This document shows, in pieces, positions 32,706 through 42,837 of a DNA stretch of 64,000 nucleotides; positions within the stretch are counted from its first letter, which is position 1; each line of letters starts with the position of its first letter. Source of the stretch: Deltaproteobacteria bacterium (GTDB taxonomy: Bacteria; Desulfobacterota; Desulfuromonadia; Geobacterales; Pseudopelobacteraceae). Under the pieces are notes generated by a model that was given only the letters and a program-made list of their open reading frames with translations, made no database searches and was not told where the DNA came from. Both the position numbers and the translations under genes were made by a program. The stretch is from contig JAJXWO010000010.1 in NCBI GenBank assembly GCA_021781535.1, positions 1 to 64,000 of the forward strand. Reading direction: 5' to 3'.

Positions 32706-33339
32706 CCCTTTCTTTGATAAGCAAATTCGAAATTGCCTGCATTAGTCGGTCAACAATCAGTACGTGGGTTTCTTTGCAGTCTTCCAATTGAAACAGATCG
32801 CTGAAATCGAGAGCAGCGCCAAAAATTACCGCAGCATCTTGTCTGAAACCGGGAAACTTCCAGTTGTTAAGGCCAATTAAGGCTGTTGGAATGACGCTTG
32901 GGCGGGTGTCGTAGATGATTTTTCCGACGCCGCGGTTGCCGGGGCCCAATTGGCCGTCTTTATGTCGTGTACCCTCAGGAAACAACATGACTTTCTGGTC
33001 AAGAAGCAGGGTATTCAATCTTCGGCCAGCTCTGACGTCTCTCTTGCGCCTGACTGGAAAAGCTCCCCATGATGCGTAAATCAGCCGTTGGAATCTTTTT
33101 TCAAACAGTTCCTCTTTGGCCGGTGCCCAGAGCATCTGCAATGGGTTATACCTGATAACGGCCCAGGGAAGAAAGATTGTGTCATATGCTGATATATGAT
33201 TGGAAGCTATTAGAACAGGGCCACAGTGCGGAATGTTGTCATTACCCTTGATAACAAACCTGTTCAGGCATGAAGCGTAGATCCCGACAATGTATATTGA
33301 AAATGTCACCCAGCAGCGTTGGACAAAAGGTGCCTTCAC
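32686..33339 (-). CDS. 1-acyl-sn-glycerol-3-phosphate acyltransferase (PlsC-like)
   Basis: [37 protein letters not shown]. Confidence 0.88.
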   Translation of the reverse strand: MKAPFVQRCWVTFSIYIVGIYASCLNRFVIKGNDNIPHCGPVLIASNHISAYDTIFLPWAVIRYNPLQMLWAPAKEELFEKRFQRLIYASWGAFPVRRKRDVRAGRRLNTLLLDQKVMLFPEGTRHKDGQLGPGNRGVGKIIYDTRPSVIPTALIGLNNWKFPGFRQDAAVIFGAALDFSDLFQLEDCKETHVLIVDRLMQAISNLLIKERVDCGRK

Positions 33340-33522
33340 GGAATTCCTTTAAATAGTTGTGGTTTGGATATTTGCAGCATTTATAACACGCCGGAGCGTT
33401 TCAGGCAAGAATCCACGGGGGTGGAATAATACTTTGAAATCACATATGATATGGTATACATGCTACGGGCCTGCCGGTGCCGGTCGGACGTGTGGTTGCA
33501 CAAAAACGAGTGAAATCGAGGT

Positions 33523-33879
33523 TTGTTACAATTGACTGTTTTTGCCGTAAGTGAAGAAAAGAACCGCTGGCTGCAGCTGAAAATGGCCGAGTTGGGAGTG
33601 CGAGAAGAAGATTTTGCAGAAAGTTTCGTTCGCTCATCCGGTAATGGTGGTCAGCATGTCAACAAGACTTCAAGCTGTGTTCAGCTGAAACATTTACCGA
33701 CAGGTCTCCACGTTTCCTGTATGCGTGAGCGGAGTCAATCGGTGAACCGGTTTCTGGCGCGCCGTGAGTTGCTTGAGCGAATCGAAGCCGCTTCAGGGGG
33801 AAAAACGACCGAAATGAAACGTATTGAAAAACTGCGCAGACAGAAGGACCGGCGCAGGAGGCGTGGCGCCACCACGTGA
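33523..33879 (+). CDS. release-factor-like protein with GGQ domain (no codon-recognition domain)
   Basis: [28 protein letters not shown], basic C-terminus [10 protein letters not shown]. Confidence 0.88.
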   Translation: MLQLTVFAVSEEKNRWLQLKMAELGVREEDFAESFVRSSGNGGQHVNKTSSCVQLKHLPTGLHVSCMRERSQSVNRFLARRELLERIEAASGGKTTEMKRIEKLRRQKDRRRRRGATT

Positions 33880-33931
33880 AGAAGGTCTTGAAACGGTCAG
33901 GGCGCCGGTTTCAGGTGGTGGCTTTATATGT

Positions 33932-36706
33932 CTAGTGTGCTTCGCTCCAGTTGGCCCCGTGACTGATGTCCACCTTGAGAGGGACCTTTGTTTCAAATGC
34001 ATGCCCCATTTCTTCCTCCACAAGTTGTTCCATCGTCAGTAATTCATCTTCCGGAACCTCAAAAACAAGTTCATCATGTACCTGCATAATCAGACTGCTT
34101 TTAAGCTTTTCCAGACGAATACGTGAGTCCACCCGGATCATGGCGCATTTAATGATGTCAGCCGCCGAACCCTGGATGGGATAGTTTATGGCGTTACGAC
34201 GTGCAAAAGCCAGGACATTGCCGTTGCTGCTCTTGATATCCGGGATCGGCAGCCGCCTGCCGAGGATTGTTCTTACGCAGCCGTGCTCTTCAGCTTCCCG
34301 GATGCAGGAGTCGAGAAATGCGATGGCTCCATGATGCCGTTCTTTGTACGTGTTGATGAACTCTTCAGCTGTTTTACGCCCAATACCAAGTTGTTTTGCA
34401 AGCGAGAAGGATCCTTGGCCATAGATTATGCCGAAATTGATGGTTTTTGCCTGACGCCGCATCTCGGGAGTGACCATTTCCGGGAAAATCCCAAAAACTT
34501 CGGCGGCGGTGCGGGTGTGGATGTCTTCGTCATTGGCAAAGGCATGGCAGAACACCGTGTCTTCGGAGAGGTGGGCAAGTACGCGCAGTTCTATCTGTGA
34601 GTAGTCAGCGGCCAGTATGACATGCCCCGGCGGTGCGATAAAAGCGTGGCGGATACGTCGTCCTTCTTCGCTGCGGATTGGAATGTTCTGCAAGTTCGGG
34701 TCGGATGACGAGAGTCGCCCGGTGCTCGTGACCGTCTGGTTGTATGAGGTATGCACCCGGCCGGTACGTGGGCAGATAAGGCGCGGGAGTGCATCCGTGT
34801 AGGTGGATTTGAGCTTCGCTACAGTCCGGTAATCAAGGATCAAGCGAGCGATTTCCTGCTCTTCAGCCAGAGTGGTCAGTACCTCGTTGTCAGTTGACCA
34901 TCCGGTTTTTCCTTTGGTCTTTTTGCCGGTCTTCAAGCCGAGTCGTTCAAAAAGAATTTCACCGAGCTGTTTCGGAGAATTGAGGTTGAAAGGTTCTCCG
35001 GCCAGACGGAAAATATGCTCCTCCAGTATTCTCATTCGTTCAGCAAAGTCGACAGACAGGCTATTCAGAAGATCACAATCGAGAAGTACACCATGATTTT
35101 CCATGCCGGCCAGAATTACTACCAGTGGCATTTCAACCGTATGAAGCAGTTTGTCGTCATTGTCGGCCGCAAGCAGAGGCTCAAACTTCCGCCGCAGCAG
35201 CCAGGTAGCATCAGCATCTTCTGCTGCATAGCGTGCAGCAGCCTCCAGACTCACTTCGGCAAAGTTAATTTCTCCCTTACCGCTGCCGGCCACCTCACGG
35301 TAACTGATCATGCGGTGATTCAGGTGTTCCTGTGCCAAAGCGTCAAGGCCGTGGCCATGCCGTGACGGATTGAGCAGGTAAGAGGCCAGCATGGTATCGA
35401 ACCAGACGCCTGCCAGGTTGATGCCGTTATTAGCCAGCACCTGCATATCAAACTTGATGTTTTGGCCAACCTTGTGCGACGCAGGATTCTCCAATACTGG
35501 GCGCAGGCGGTCGAGAACCATGCGGTGAGGCAGTTGACCTTTGACTATGTGTGAGGACTGGTTGGATTGACTGAAATTGAAGCCTGTTTGGCAGCTGTCT
35601 GCTGAAGGTGATTTTATTTCAGGAGAGGAGACCGAATGATTCGGGAGTGATGTTACATGCCCTATCGGAAGGTAAGAGGCCTCATGATCATGGTACGAGA
35701 ATGAAAGTCCGACAATCTCTGCCAGACGCGGGTCAAGGCTGGTCGTCTCCAGGTCGAAGGCAAATTCACCAGCCTGCTCCAGTCCCGTTATAAGAGCATC
35801 AAGTCCCGCCACTGTTGTCACCGTAATATACCTTTCGGAAGTAAGGGTCGCCTTGCCGGTTAGCTCTCTGATCAGTGAGGTGAACCCAAACTTCTTAAAG
35901 ATCGCGTTAAGGGACTTCTGATCCGGCTCCTGTGCCGTCAAAGATTCAAGATCAACCACCAGCGGAACATTGAGTTCGATCGTCGCCAAGCGCCGCGAGA
36001 GCAACGCCTGATCACGGAATTCACGTAGTTTTTCACCGTTTTTACCTTTGACCTCATCAGCCCGTGCCAACAGCGCATCAAGTGAACCAAATTCAAGGAT
36101 CAGTTTGGCCGCGGTTTTTTCTCCAATGCCCGGTACGCCGGGAATGTTGTCAGAGGAGTCACCCGCTAATCCCAAGATGTCAATAACCAGTTCCGGGCCG
36201 ACACCAAAGCGCTCAACCACGTCACTAATTCCAGACTCTTTGCCTTTCATGGTATCAAGCAGGGTGACATGGTCAGTCACAATTTGCATCAAGTCCTTGT
36301 CACCGGTAACCACCACTACGTTTCCCCCTTGAGCGGAGAAACGTGCTGCCAGAGTACCGATTATATCATCAGCCTCAAAGCCCTGCAGTTCCAGCGTTGG
36401 TATGTTGAACGCTCTCACTACCTCCCGGATAGGCTCCATTTGAACGCGCAAATCATCCGGCATCGCAGCGCGATTGGCCTTGTACTCCGGATACATTTCG
36501 GTGCGGAAGGTGATCCGCCCAGCGTCAAAAACCACAGCAACATGTTCAGGTTGATAGTCCTTGAGCAGTTTGAGCAGCATCTGGATAAAACCGAAGATGG
36601 CGTTGGTGGGAAAGCCGCTGGGAGACGATAAGTGCCGGATTGCGTAGTAGGCGCGGTAGATGTAAGATGAGCCATCAACAAGATAAAGCGTCTTTTGAGA
36701 ACTCAT
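33932..36706 (-). CDS. polA: DNA polymerase I
   Basis: 924 aa; 5'-3' exonuclease, 3'-5' exonuclease and polymerase motifs (VILAADYSQIELRVLAHLS, MQVHDELVFEV). Confidence 0.98.
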   Translation of the reverse strand: MSSQKTLYLVDGSSYIYRAYYAIRHLSSPSGFPTNAIFGFIQMLLKLLKDYQPEHVAVVFDAGRITFRTEMYPEYKANRAAMPDDLRVQMEPIREVVRAFNIPTLELQGFEADDIIGTLAARFSAQGGNVVVVTGDKDLMQIVTDHVTLLDTMKGKESGISDVVERFGVGPELVIDILGLAGDSSDNIPGVPGIGEKTAAKLILEFGSLDALLARADEVKGKNGEKLREFRDQALLSRRLATIELNVPLVVDLESLTAQEPDQKSLNAIFKKFGFTSLIRELTGKATLTSERYITVTTVAGLDALITGLEQAGEFAFDLETTSLDPRLAEIVGLSFSYHDHEASYLPIGHVTSLPNHSVSSPEIKSPSADSCQTGFNFSQSNQSSHIVKGQLPHRMVLDRLRPVLENPASHKVGQNIKFDMQVLANNGINLAGVWFDTMLASYLLNPSRHGHGLDALAQEHLNHRMISYREVAGSGKGEINFAEVSLEAAARYAAEDADATWLLRRKFEPLLAADNDDKLLHTVEMPLVVILAGMENHGVLLDCDLLNSLSVDFAERMRILEEHIFRLAGEPFNLNSPKQLGEILFERLGLKTGKKTKGKTGWSTDNEVLTTLAEEQEIARLILDYRTVAKLKSTYTDALPRLICPRTGRVHTSYNQTVTSTGRLSSSDPNLQNIPIRSEEGRRIRHAFIAPPGHVILAADYSQIELRVLAHLSEDTVFCHAFANDEDIHTRTAAEVFGIFPEMVTPEMRRQAKTINFGIIYGQGSFSLAKQLGIGRKTAEEFINTYKERHHGAIAFLDSCIREAEEHGCVRTILGRRLPIPDIKSSNGNVLAFARRNAINYPIQGSAADIIKCAMIRVDSRIRLEKLKSSLIMQVHDELVFEVPEDELLTMEQLVEEEMGHAFETKVPLKVDISHGANWSEAH

Positions 36707-36894
36707 GGTTTTTCATCTCCGGAAGAGATTTCCCGGGTGAAAAGAGCAAAGGCCATAGCCGGGCGCTTGCTTGATTCGCGCATGGCAAACTGGAGACCAT
36801 CAAAGTTCCACCCTTTGGCAATCCAATGGTTAAGAGTTTCTTCTATAGAGTCTTCGGTGACGGTCCCAATTTCAATAACCTTGTAAATCAGCAT
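36703..36894 (-). CDS. small DUF4177-like protein
   Basis: 63 aa, LNHWIAKGWNFDGLQFAMRESSKRPAMAFALFTRE; overlaps polA start. Confidence 0.5.
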   Translation of the reverse strand: MLIYKVIEIGTVTEDSIEETLNHWIAKGWNFDGLQFAMRESSKRPAMAFALFTREISSGDEKP

Positions 36895-36941
36895 GATTGA
36901 TCCTTAAATGCCACTCTGCTGCTACGCTGTATGGGGTTGCA

Positions 36942-36967
36942 TAAAAAAAGGCGGCTCGAAAGCCGCC
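36942..36967 (-). terminator. intrinsic terminator of iclR-type gene
   Basis: Minus strand GGCGGCTTTCGAGCCGCCTTTTTTT. Confidence 0.8.
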
Positions 36968-36990
36968 ATAGAGAGGTCTGTAAAAAATAA

Positions 36991-37773
36991 TTACTTCTGG
37001 AAACCAAGTTTTGCGGAAATTTCGTCTCCCGCTTTCAGTGCCAGTGGAATCAGCTCGTTTTTAATGCGTTCATCAGAAAAGCGCATTGAGGGACCGGAAA
37101 TACTGACTGCACCGATAATACGGCGGGTATAGTCACGAATTGGAGCGCTGACACACTTGACGCCAGTGTCCAGTTCTTCAATGTCAAGGGCGTACCCCTG
37201 TTCAGTAATGAGCTTCAGCTGCTTTTTTAGTACATCACGATCGGTAATAGTATTTGGAGTATAGCTTTTCAACTCTTTCGATGAGAAATATGCTTCAAGT
37301 TCCTCATCACTCATATAGGCTATCTGTACTTTACCGGCCGCAGTGCAATATGCCGGTAGTCGTGAGCCCACCCGCGGTACAACCCTCACGGTCATGGTGG
37401 TTTCGACAACGTCAAGATAGACAATGTTGAAGTCTTTCAGGATTGAAACATAGGTAGTCTCATTGCAGTTAGCAACCAGTGCCTCAAGTACTGGTTTTGA
37501 CTGCCTGAGCAGACCCATCTGTTTGATGAATGTCTGTCCGAGTTCAAGGGTCTTCAGGCCAAGTCGGTAGTTTTCCGTCACTTTATTTTGTTCAATGTAA
37601 CTGCGGGATTCAAGCGTTGCAAGCAACCTGAAGACATTGTTTTTGTGAAGTTTTAAGCGTTTGCTCAGTTCTGTGACGCCCAGTTCGTCAACTTCACCAT
37701 GGAATTGCTCCAAAAGGTCGAGGGCGTGGGAGACCGCCTGGATAAGATATTCAGATTTTTCTTTTTTTGCCAT
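36991..37773 (-). CDS. IclR family transcriptional regulator
   Basis: HTH GVTELSKRLKLHKNNVFRLLATLESRSYIEQN and effector domain VKCVSAPIRDYTRRIIGAVSISGPSMR. Confidence 0.92.
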   Translation of the reverse strand: MAKKEKSEYLIQAVSHALDLLEQFHGEVDELGVTELSKRLKLHKNNVFRLLATLESRSYIEQNKVTENYRLGLKTLELGQTFIKQMGLLRQSKPVLEALVANCNETTYVSILKDFNIVYLDVVETTMTVRVVPRVGSRLPAYCTAAGKVQIAYMSDEELEAYFSSKELKSYTPNTITDRDVLKKQLKLITEQGYALDIEELDTGVKCVSAPIRDYTRRIIGAVSISGPSMRFSDERIKNELIPLALKAGDEISAKLGFQK

Positions 37774-38003
37774 GAGACGAGTCCTTTTAATGAATGAGAG
37801 TGTTAAAAATCGTAGGTGCAACATATCTAAATTAAAGAGTTAATTAAAAAACAGACCAAATATTCGATTTTTGCTATATTTTTGGAAAATACTAGAATAT
37901 TGTTTTACAATTGTCAAGTGTGAATAATTGCTTTATATTTAATATTCTATACGGCCACTGCATCTACTCAGATTCATGTTTATACAAAACTTACGGGGAT
38001 GAC

Positions 38004-38459
38004 ATGCTGAACCTGCGCAAAAAAATACTCGTAGCAATTGATGGATCTCCTCAGTCTGACAAAGCTGCCGAAGAGGCAGTGCGGCTTGCCGCCGGGAATC
38101 AGAGCCAGTTCAAAAGTCGAATTTATGCATTACTCGTGCTGCCGAATGCGCCGACATCAACATATACCGACTTTGTGCCGACCGCCCCGATGACTGAAAC
38201 AAAAAAATGGGACGAGCTTCGAGAACGAATATTTTATGTTGTAGAAAAATGTGCAGCGGAGCACAATATACCGTTGGAGATGATTGTTGAATACGGTGAC
38301 CCGGCTGATAAAATTATCTCACTTGCCAAGCACGAAGAAATTGACGTAATTGTTATTGGCAGTTCCGGCAAAGGATTTATCCAGCGGCGGATCAAGGGGA
38401 GTGTTTCCCATACAGTAGCTAGTAACGCCGCCTGTTCGGTTTATATCGTGAGGGGGTGA
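38004..38459 (+). CDS. universal stress protein (UspA family)
   Basis: KILVAIDGSPQSDKAAEEA ... DVIVIGSSGKGFIQRRIKGSVSHTVASNAACSVYIV. Confidence 0.93.
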   Translation: MLNLRKKILVAIDGSPQSDKAAEEAVRLAAGNQSQFKSRIYALLVLPNAPTSTYTDFVPTAPMTETKKWDELRERIFYVVEKCAAEHNIPLEMIVEYGDPADKIISLAKHEEIDVIVIGSSGKGFIQRRIKGSVSHTVASNAACSVYIVRG

Positions 38460-39271
38460 TAAAGGAAGGATTCTTGTCGATGTATTATTTTTTAGTACGA
38501 TTGTTTTTCGTTTTAATTGTTTTACTGATGCCGCTTTCAGCCTCTGCTGTTGAATCATTCCGAGTACCGATACTACTATATCACCGGCTTGGTGCTAAAG
38601 TTGTTGATGGTATGACGATGACAACTCCTGTTTTTGAAGCACAGATGAAATATCTGCATGATAACGGTTACAAAGTGATTCCGCTGCGGCAACTTGTTGA
38701 CTATTATCGGGGCACGGCACCCGCACCGGGGCCTAAATCGGTTGTAATCGTAGAAGATGATGCCCATAAGTCGGTCTACAGCGACATGCTTCCGATCATA
38801 AAACGATATCGTTACCCGGTAACAATTTTTTCCTACCCATCAGCAATCTCCAACGCAAAATATGCCTTGACCTGGGATCAGATGCGTGAGCTGACTAAAA
38901 CCGGACTCTTTAACATTCAATCCCATACGTACTGGCATCCGAACTTTAAGAAGGAGCGGCGAAAGTTAAGCCAGGCAGCTTTGGACACATTTGTAACGAC
39001 ACAACTAAAAAAATCAAAAGCTCGTCTGGAAGCAGAACTGGGAACTAAGGTTGATATGCTGGCCTGGCCTTTTGGGATCTACGATGACTACCTGATACGG
39101 AAAGCTACAGAAGCCGGTTATGTCGCAACATTCACTATTGAACGGCGACACGCAACAGCATCAGACTCTGTGTTAAAGCTGCCACGTTATCTCCTGGTAA
39201 ATGCCGACAGTGGCAAGGCGTTTGTACGTCTCCTCGAGGGTAATGCCGTCAAGCGAAATGTCGTCTATTAA
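38456..39271 (+). CDS. polysaccharide deacetylase family protein, exported
   Basis: LLYHRLG, SVVIVEDDAHKSVYSDMLPIIKRYRYPVTIF, IQSHTYWHPNF; signal peptide. Confidence 0.87.
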   Translation: MIKEGFLSMYYFLVRLFFVLIVLLMPLSASAVESFRVPILLYHRLGAKVVDGMTMTTPVFEAQMKYLHDNGYKVIPLRQLVDYYRGTAPAPGPKSVVIVEDDAHKSVYSDMLPIIKRYRYPVTIFSYPSAISNAKYALTWDQMRELTKTGLFNIQSHTYWHPNFKKERRKLSQAALDTFVTTQLKKSKARLEAELGTKVDMLAWPFGIYDDYLIRKATEAGYVATFTIERRHATASDSVLKLPRYLLVNADSGKAFVRLLEGNAVKRNVVY

Positions 39272-39456
39272 TGCCAGGTGGTGCTCCGAAAAAACAGTGC
39301 TGTCCTGACTGCACATGTTGCCAATGGTGTTCGGATGACCGCTGCAGGATCTGTCTGAATCAAGCAGGTTGCCGTCGCCGCAAACTTTCCATGGCGGAGC
39401 AGATTGCGCAGTACGACGCGCTTAATTCTTCCGATTCTGACACGCTAACATCTTAA
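39271..39456 (+). CDS. small Cys-rich protein, unknown function
   Basis: MPGGAPKKQCCPDCTCCQWCSDDRCRICLNQAGCRRRK; start codon overlaps upstream stop. Confidence 0.55.
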   Translation: MPGGAPKKQCCPDCTCCQWCSDDRCRICLNQAGCRRRKLSMAEQIAQYDALNSSDSDTLTS

Positions 39457-39606
39457 CTTACACTTTTTATATCTCCAGGCATTATATGGCCATTATGAAG
39501 CGTACGTTGAATAGTGTACATATAAGGATGTTAAAATATTTTGCTTGGAGCAATCGCTAGTAATATGATAAAAATATCTAGTTGTTAAATTAATGGGAGG
39601 TCGCAA

Positions 39607-40017
39607 GTGAAAAAAACAGCATTAGTAGTTCTCAGTATTGCCGCTCTCGCCCTTGCAGGGTGCAAAGACAAACCTAAGACTGAAGTACCAACCGCTACTC
39701 CACAGCAGGGCCAGATGCCAGGCGCTGCAACCCAAACCGGGGATCCGCACGCTGGTATGAAAGCCCAGGAAATTCCTGCAGGCGCGGGCAAAAAAGCAAC
39801 CGTTGCCGAGACCATGAATTCTGGCGGTTACACGTATGTGGAAGCAGCTGACGAAAAAGGCGGGAAAGTCTGGTTGGCACTGCCTGAAACCAAGGTTGCA
39901 AAAGGTGACAAGATTGAGTATCCGGATACTCCACCCATGGCGAACTTCCATAGTAAAACCCTGAATAAAACCTTTGATAAAATTCTTTTCATTCCCGGTA
40001 TCAGGATTGATAAGTAG
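39607..40017 (+). CDS. lipoprotein, NrfJ-related-like
   Basis: Lipobox LALAGCKDKP; GGYTYVEAADEKGGKVWLALPETKVAKGDKIEYPDTPPMANFHSKTLNKTFDKILFI. Confidence 0.65.
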   Translation: MKKTALVVLSIAALALAGCKDKPKTEVPTATPQQGQMPGAATQTGDPHAGMKAQEIPAGAGKKATVAETMNSGGYTYVEAADEKGGKVWLALPETKVAKGDKIEYPDTPPMANFHSKTLNKTFDKILFIPGIRIDK

Positions 40018-40040
40018 GTTTCAGGGTAGCTGTAACGGAC

Positions 40041-40067
40041 GGGGTCATGAAATGGCCCCGTTTTTTT
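40041..40067 (+). terminator. intrinsic terminator
   Basis: GGGGtCATGAAATGgCCCCGTTTTTTT. Confidence 0.8.
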
Positions 40068-41607
40068 ATGGGGCAGATCGAGCCGCTTTAGATGGGCCAT
40101 GCTGCGGAACGATATTCAGTACTTTGCTGTAAAAGTCTTTCCCTTTTTTTATCTGGCCACGTTCGGAATACAGATCTCCCAGAAGAAACCACCCCCACGG
40201 ATTATTTGGCTGCTGAACAGTAATTTCCCGTAATTCCTTTTCGGATTTATCGTACTCCCCCCGCTGACGATGCCACTCTCCAGCTATAACATTTGTCGTA
40301 TAACAATATCCAAGCATCTGCTTCTGCCGTTTGAAGCGTTCCGGATCATCAAGTCGATTCCTTGCCAGCTCTTTCAGGAGTCGGGTGGATGAATGTCCTG
40401 GCGTGGGTGAAACGTATAGGGCGGCCTGGGGCGAGTCGGCAAAAACAGTTGGAGTGGTAGTGCCGGACGCCAGAGAATGTTTATAAAGCTGCGTCCCTGG
40501 ATAGTAGGCGAGTGGGGAGACATAGCCATCGTCAGGATGGATGTGGCGGATGAGTTCAATTGTCTGCCGGAGGTCATTATCAGTTTCCCCCGGGATATCG
40601 CTGATCAGATAAACCGAGAGATTGATACCGATTTTTCTGATCATTTCACAGGCTCGCTCAATCTGGGCCGGGGTGATTTTTTTGCCAAGCTGTTGAAGAA
40701 TACGCGCTGATCCGGACTCAACGCCGAGCTGAACGCATTCACAGCCGGCACGCTTCATTTCGATTAACAGTTCTTCGTCAATTGCAGTGACACGTGATTG
40801 ACAGTTCCAGAGAATGTTTACCTCCTGTTTCTGCAGTAACGAGCAAAACTCTAGGACTCTTTTTCGGTCAGCTGTAAAGGTGTCATCACGAATTGAAAAA
40901 TAAATCAGCCCGAATTTTTGACGGATATAGAGTATCTCATCGACAATCGCCTGCGGTGAACGATAGCGAACCCTCCTTCCCCAAAAATCGGGAGAACTGC
41001 AAAAATTGCACGCCGATGGACAGCCACGAGTTGTGACGATGAACTCGGATTGTAGTTCGAGATCAAGACCGATTGAAATGTCAAGGTAACGCGCCGGCAA
41101 CGGCAGGCGATCAAGATCATCAAGGCCTTTTCGATGTGAAGTGACGGTGATTGCGCCGTTATGGCGGTACGCCACCCCGTCGATGTCGTGCCACGGTGTT
41201 TTTGATGACAACCTTGCAACCAATTCCATCAGCGTGGACTCTGCTTCGCCCAGAATCACAATATCGACGGGTGTTCCTTCTGTTAATATATCTTCACTGC
41301 AAAATGTGGCGTGTCCGCCACCCATCACAATCGTGCAGCCAGGGAGAAGGTCACGGCATTCCCTGGCAAGTTCCAGCGAACTGTGTCTGTTGTGAGTCCA
41401 TTGGGAAATACCGATAAAATCCGGCTTTATAGTCAGCAGTTCCTGCCTGATCTTGGAGGTTGACCAGGCAGAAAAATTGGCCAGAATCGAGTCGTATCCT
41501 GCATCGCGCAGACTGGCGTGTAGGTAGCACATGCCGGTCGGGACAAGACTTATGTAGGGATCGTTACGGTGTGGTAATCCGGATTGATAGGCGAGCAGGA
41601 TTTTCAT
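40066..41607 (-). CDS. B12-binding-domain radical SAM protein with C-terminal TPR-like extension
   Basis: VMGGGHATFCSEDIL, TRGCPSACNFCSSPDFWGRRVRYRSP, VQLGVESGS. Confidence 0.9.
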   Translation of the reverse strand: MKILLAYQSGLPHRNDPYISLVPTGMCYLHASLRDAGYDSILANFSAWSTSKIRQELLTIKPDFIGISQWTHNRHSSLELARECRDLLPGCTIVMGGGHATFCSEDILTEGTPVDIVILGEAESTLMELVARLSSKTPWHDIDGVAYRHNGAITVTSHRKGLDDLDRLPLPARYLDISIGLDLELQSEFIVTTRGCPSACNFCSSPDFWGRRVRYRSPQAIVDEILYIRQKFGLIYFSIRDDTFTADRKRVLEFCSLLQKQEVNILWNCQSRVTAIDEELLIEMKRAGCECVQLGVESGSARILQQLGKKITPAQIERACEMIRKIGINLSVYLISDIPGETDNDLRQTIELIRHIHPDDGYVSPLAYYPGTQLYKHSLASGTTTPTVFADSPQAALYVSPTPGHSSTRLLKELARNRLDDPERFKRQKQMLGYCYTTNVIAGEWHRQRGEYDKSEKELREITVQQPNNPWGWFLLGDLYSERGQIKKGKDFYSKVLNIVPQHGPSKAARSAP

Positions 41608-41610
41608 GGC

Positions 41611-41641
41611 GAAAAAAAATCCGGGTCACTTGACCCGGATT
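41611..41641 (-). terminator. intrinsic terminator
   Basis: Minus strand ATCCGGGTCA-AG-TGACCCGGATTTTTTTTC. Confidence 0.8.
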
Positions 41642-41667
41642 TAGTAAATATGCGTGTGCGGGATGTG

Positions 41668-42699
41668 TTACTTTGCAAGATTGAGCGATACGCCAAGCGA
41701 GTCATTTGTAGTAGCGTCACTTTCATTTTCTTCTTCTATACCAACCAGCAAGTCATCAAAATTTATAGAGTCGGAATTGATATTTGTCATTCGTCTTGCG
41801 CCAAGGTAGCGTGACAGATAATACGGTGTATCCATAGTTGAGATTACAACACGGTGTTCACGTGAGGAGGCATGTATCATCTTCCTGTTCCCAAGATAAA
41901 TGCCAACATGCGAAGGGAAATTTGCATAGGTCTGGAAGAAAACAAGATCACCTTTTTTTAGATCGCCGCGCATGACTTCGCTGCCGACACGAAATTGTTC
42001 CCGTGCCGTGCGGGGAAGATTAACGCTTTGTTCGCGGAAAACCTGCTGAGTGAAGCTCGAACAGTCAAGAGCGGTGCGGCTGCTTCCTCCGAAGCGGTAC
42101 CTGGCGCCAAGGAAACTGTAAGCACTCTTCTTGAGGTTGTTAACCGCCTGATTGGCCTCGATCGATTTTGCGAGGTCAACCGGGTGATCTGACTCAAGAT
42201 CAGTTAATTCTGCCAGTGTTTCTGTCTGCTCCTGATCATTTAACAGGTCTTTGTTGATGACCTGTAGTCTGCTGGTACCGGTGAGATGAGAGGGTGTCTC
42301 TGCTGCGGCCACGAGGATCAGAACCTGACCAGCTTTAACCCTGTTCCCTTTCAGTCGGTTCAATTTTCTTATTTCAGCCATTTTAACGCCGGTTTTTCTG
42401 GCGATCTTGGGAAGGGAGTCACCCTTGGAAACTCTATATGTATCCTGATGGGCTGAGGATACGTGTTTCTTTTGTTGTAAATCGGCATGGGAAGGTATTA
42501 TCAAACGCGTACCCTTGGCAACGTGGGACGCAGTCAGATTGTTAACGGATTTTAGCTCATTAACCGAAACATGATATTTCCGGGCAATTGATTGCAGAGA
42601 TTCGCTTTTTCGTACGACATGTGATTTTGAGGCCAAAACGAGTTGGGGATGTGTCAGGAGTATGAGGCAGATCGCAACAATAATACGAAGACGGGCCAT
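41668..42699 (-). CDS. LysM repeat / NlpC-P60 family peptidoglycan hydrolase
   Basis: Two LysM repeats; YSFLGARYRFGGSSRTALDCSSFTQQVF, HVGIYLGNRKMIHASS. Confidence 0.92.
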   Translation of the reverse strand: MARLRIIVAICLILLTHPQLVLASKSHVVRKSESLQSIARKYHVSVNELKSVNNLTASHVAKGTRLIIPSHADLQQKKHVSSAHQDTYRVSKGDSLPKIARKTGVKMAEIRKLNRLKGNRVKAGQVLILVAAAETPSHLTGTSRLQVINKDLLNDQEQTETLAELTDLESDHPVDLAKSIEANQAVNNLKKSAYSFLGARYRFGGSSRTALDCSSFTQQVFREQSVNLPRTAREQFRVGSEVMRGDLKKGDLVFFQTYANFPSHVGIYLGNRKMIHASSREHRVVISTMDTPYYLSRYLGARRMTNINSDSINFDDLLVGIEEENESDATTNDSLGVSLNLAK

Positions 42700-42837
42700 G
42701 TTCCCTCCATGTTGTTTTAAATGCAATAAAGAATGGCCAATCTTATATAACAACTGATTTCATAAGTCAACCTTTGTTACATCTTTGTTGCAACAGTCAA
42801 GCTGTGCCCGTACACAGCAAACACAATACATGCGTTC

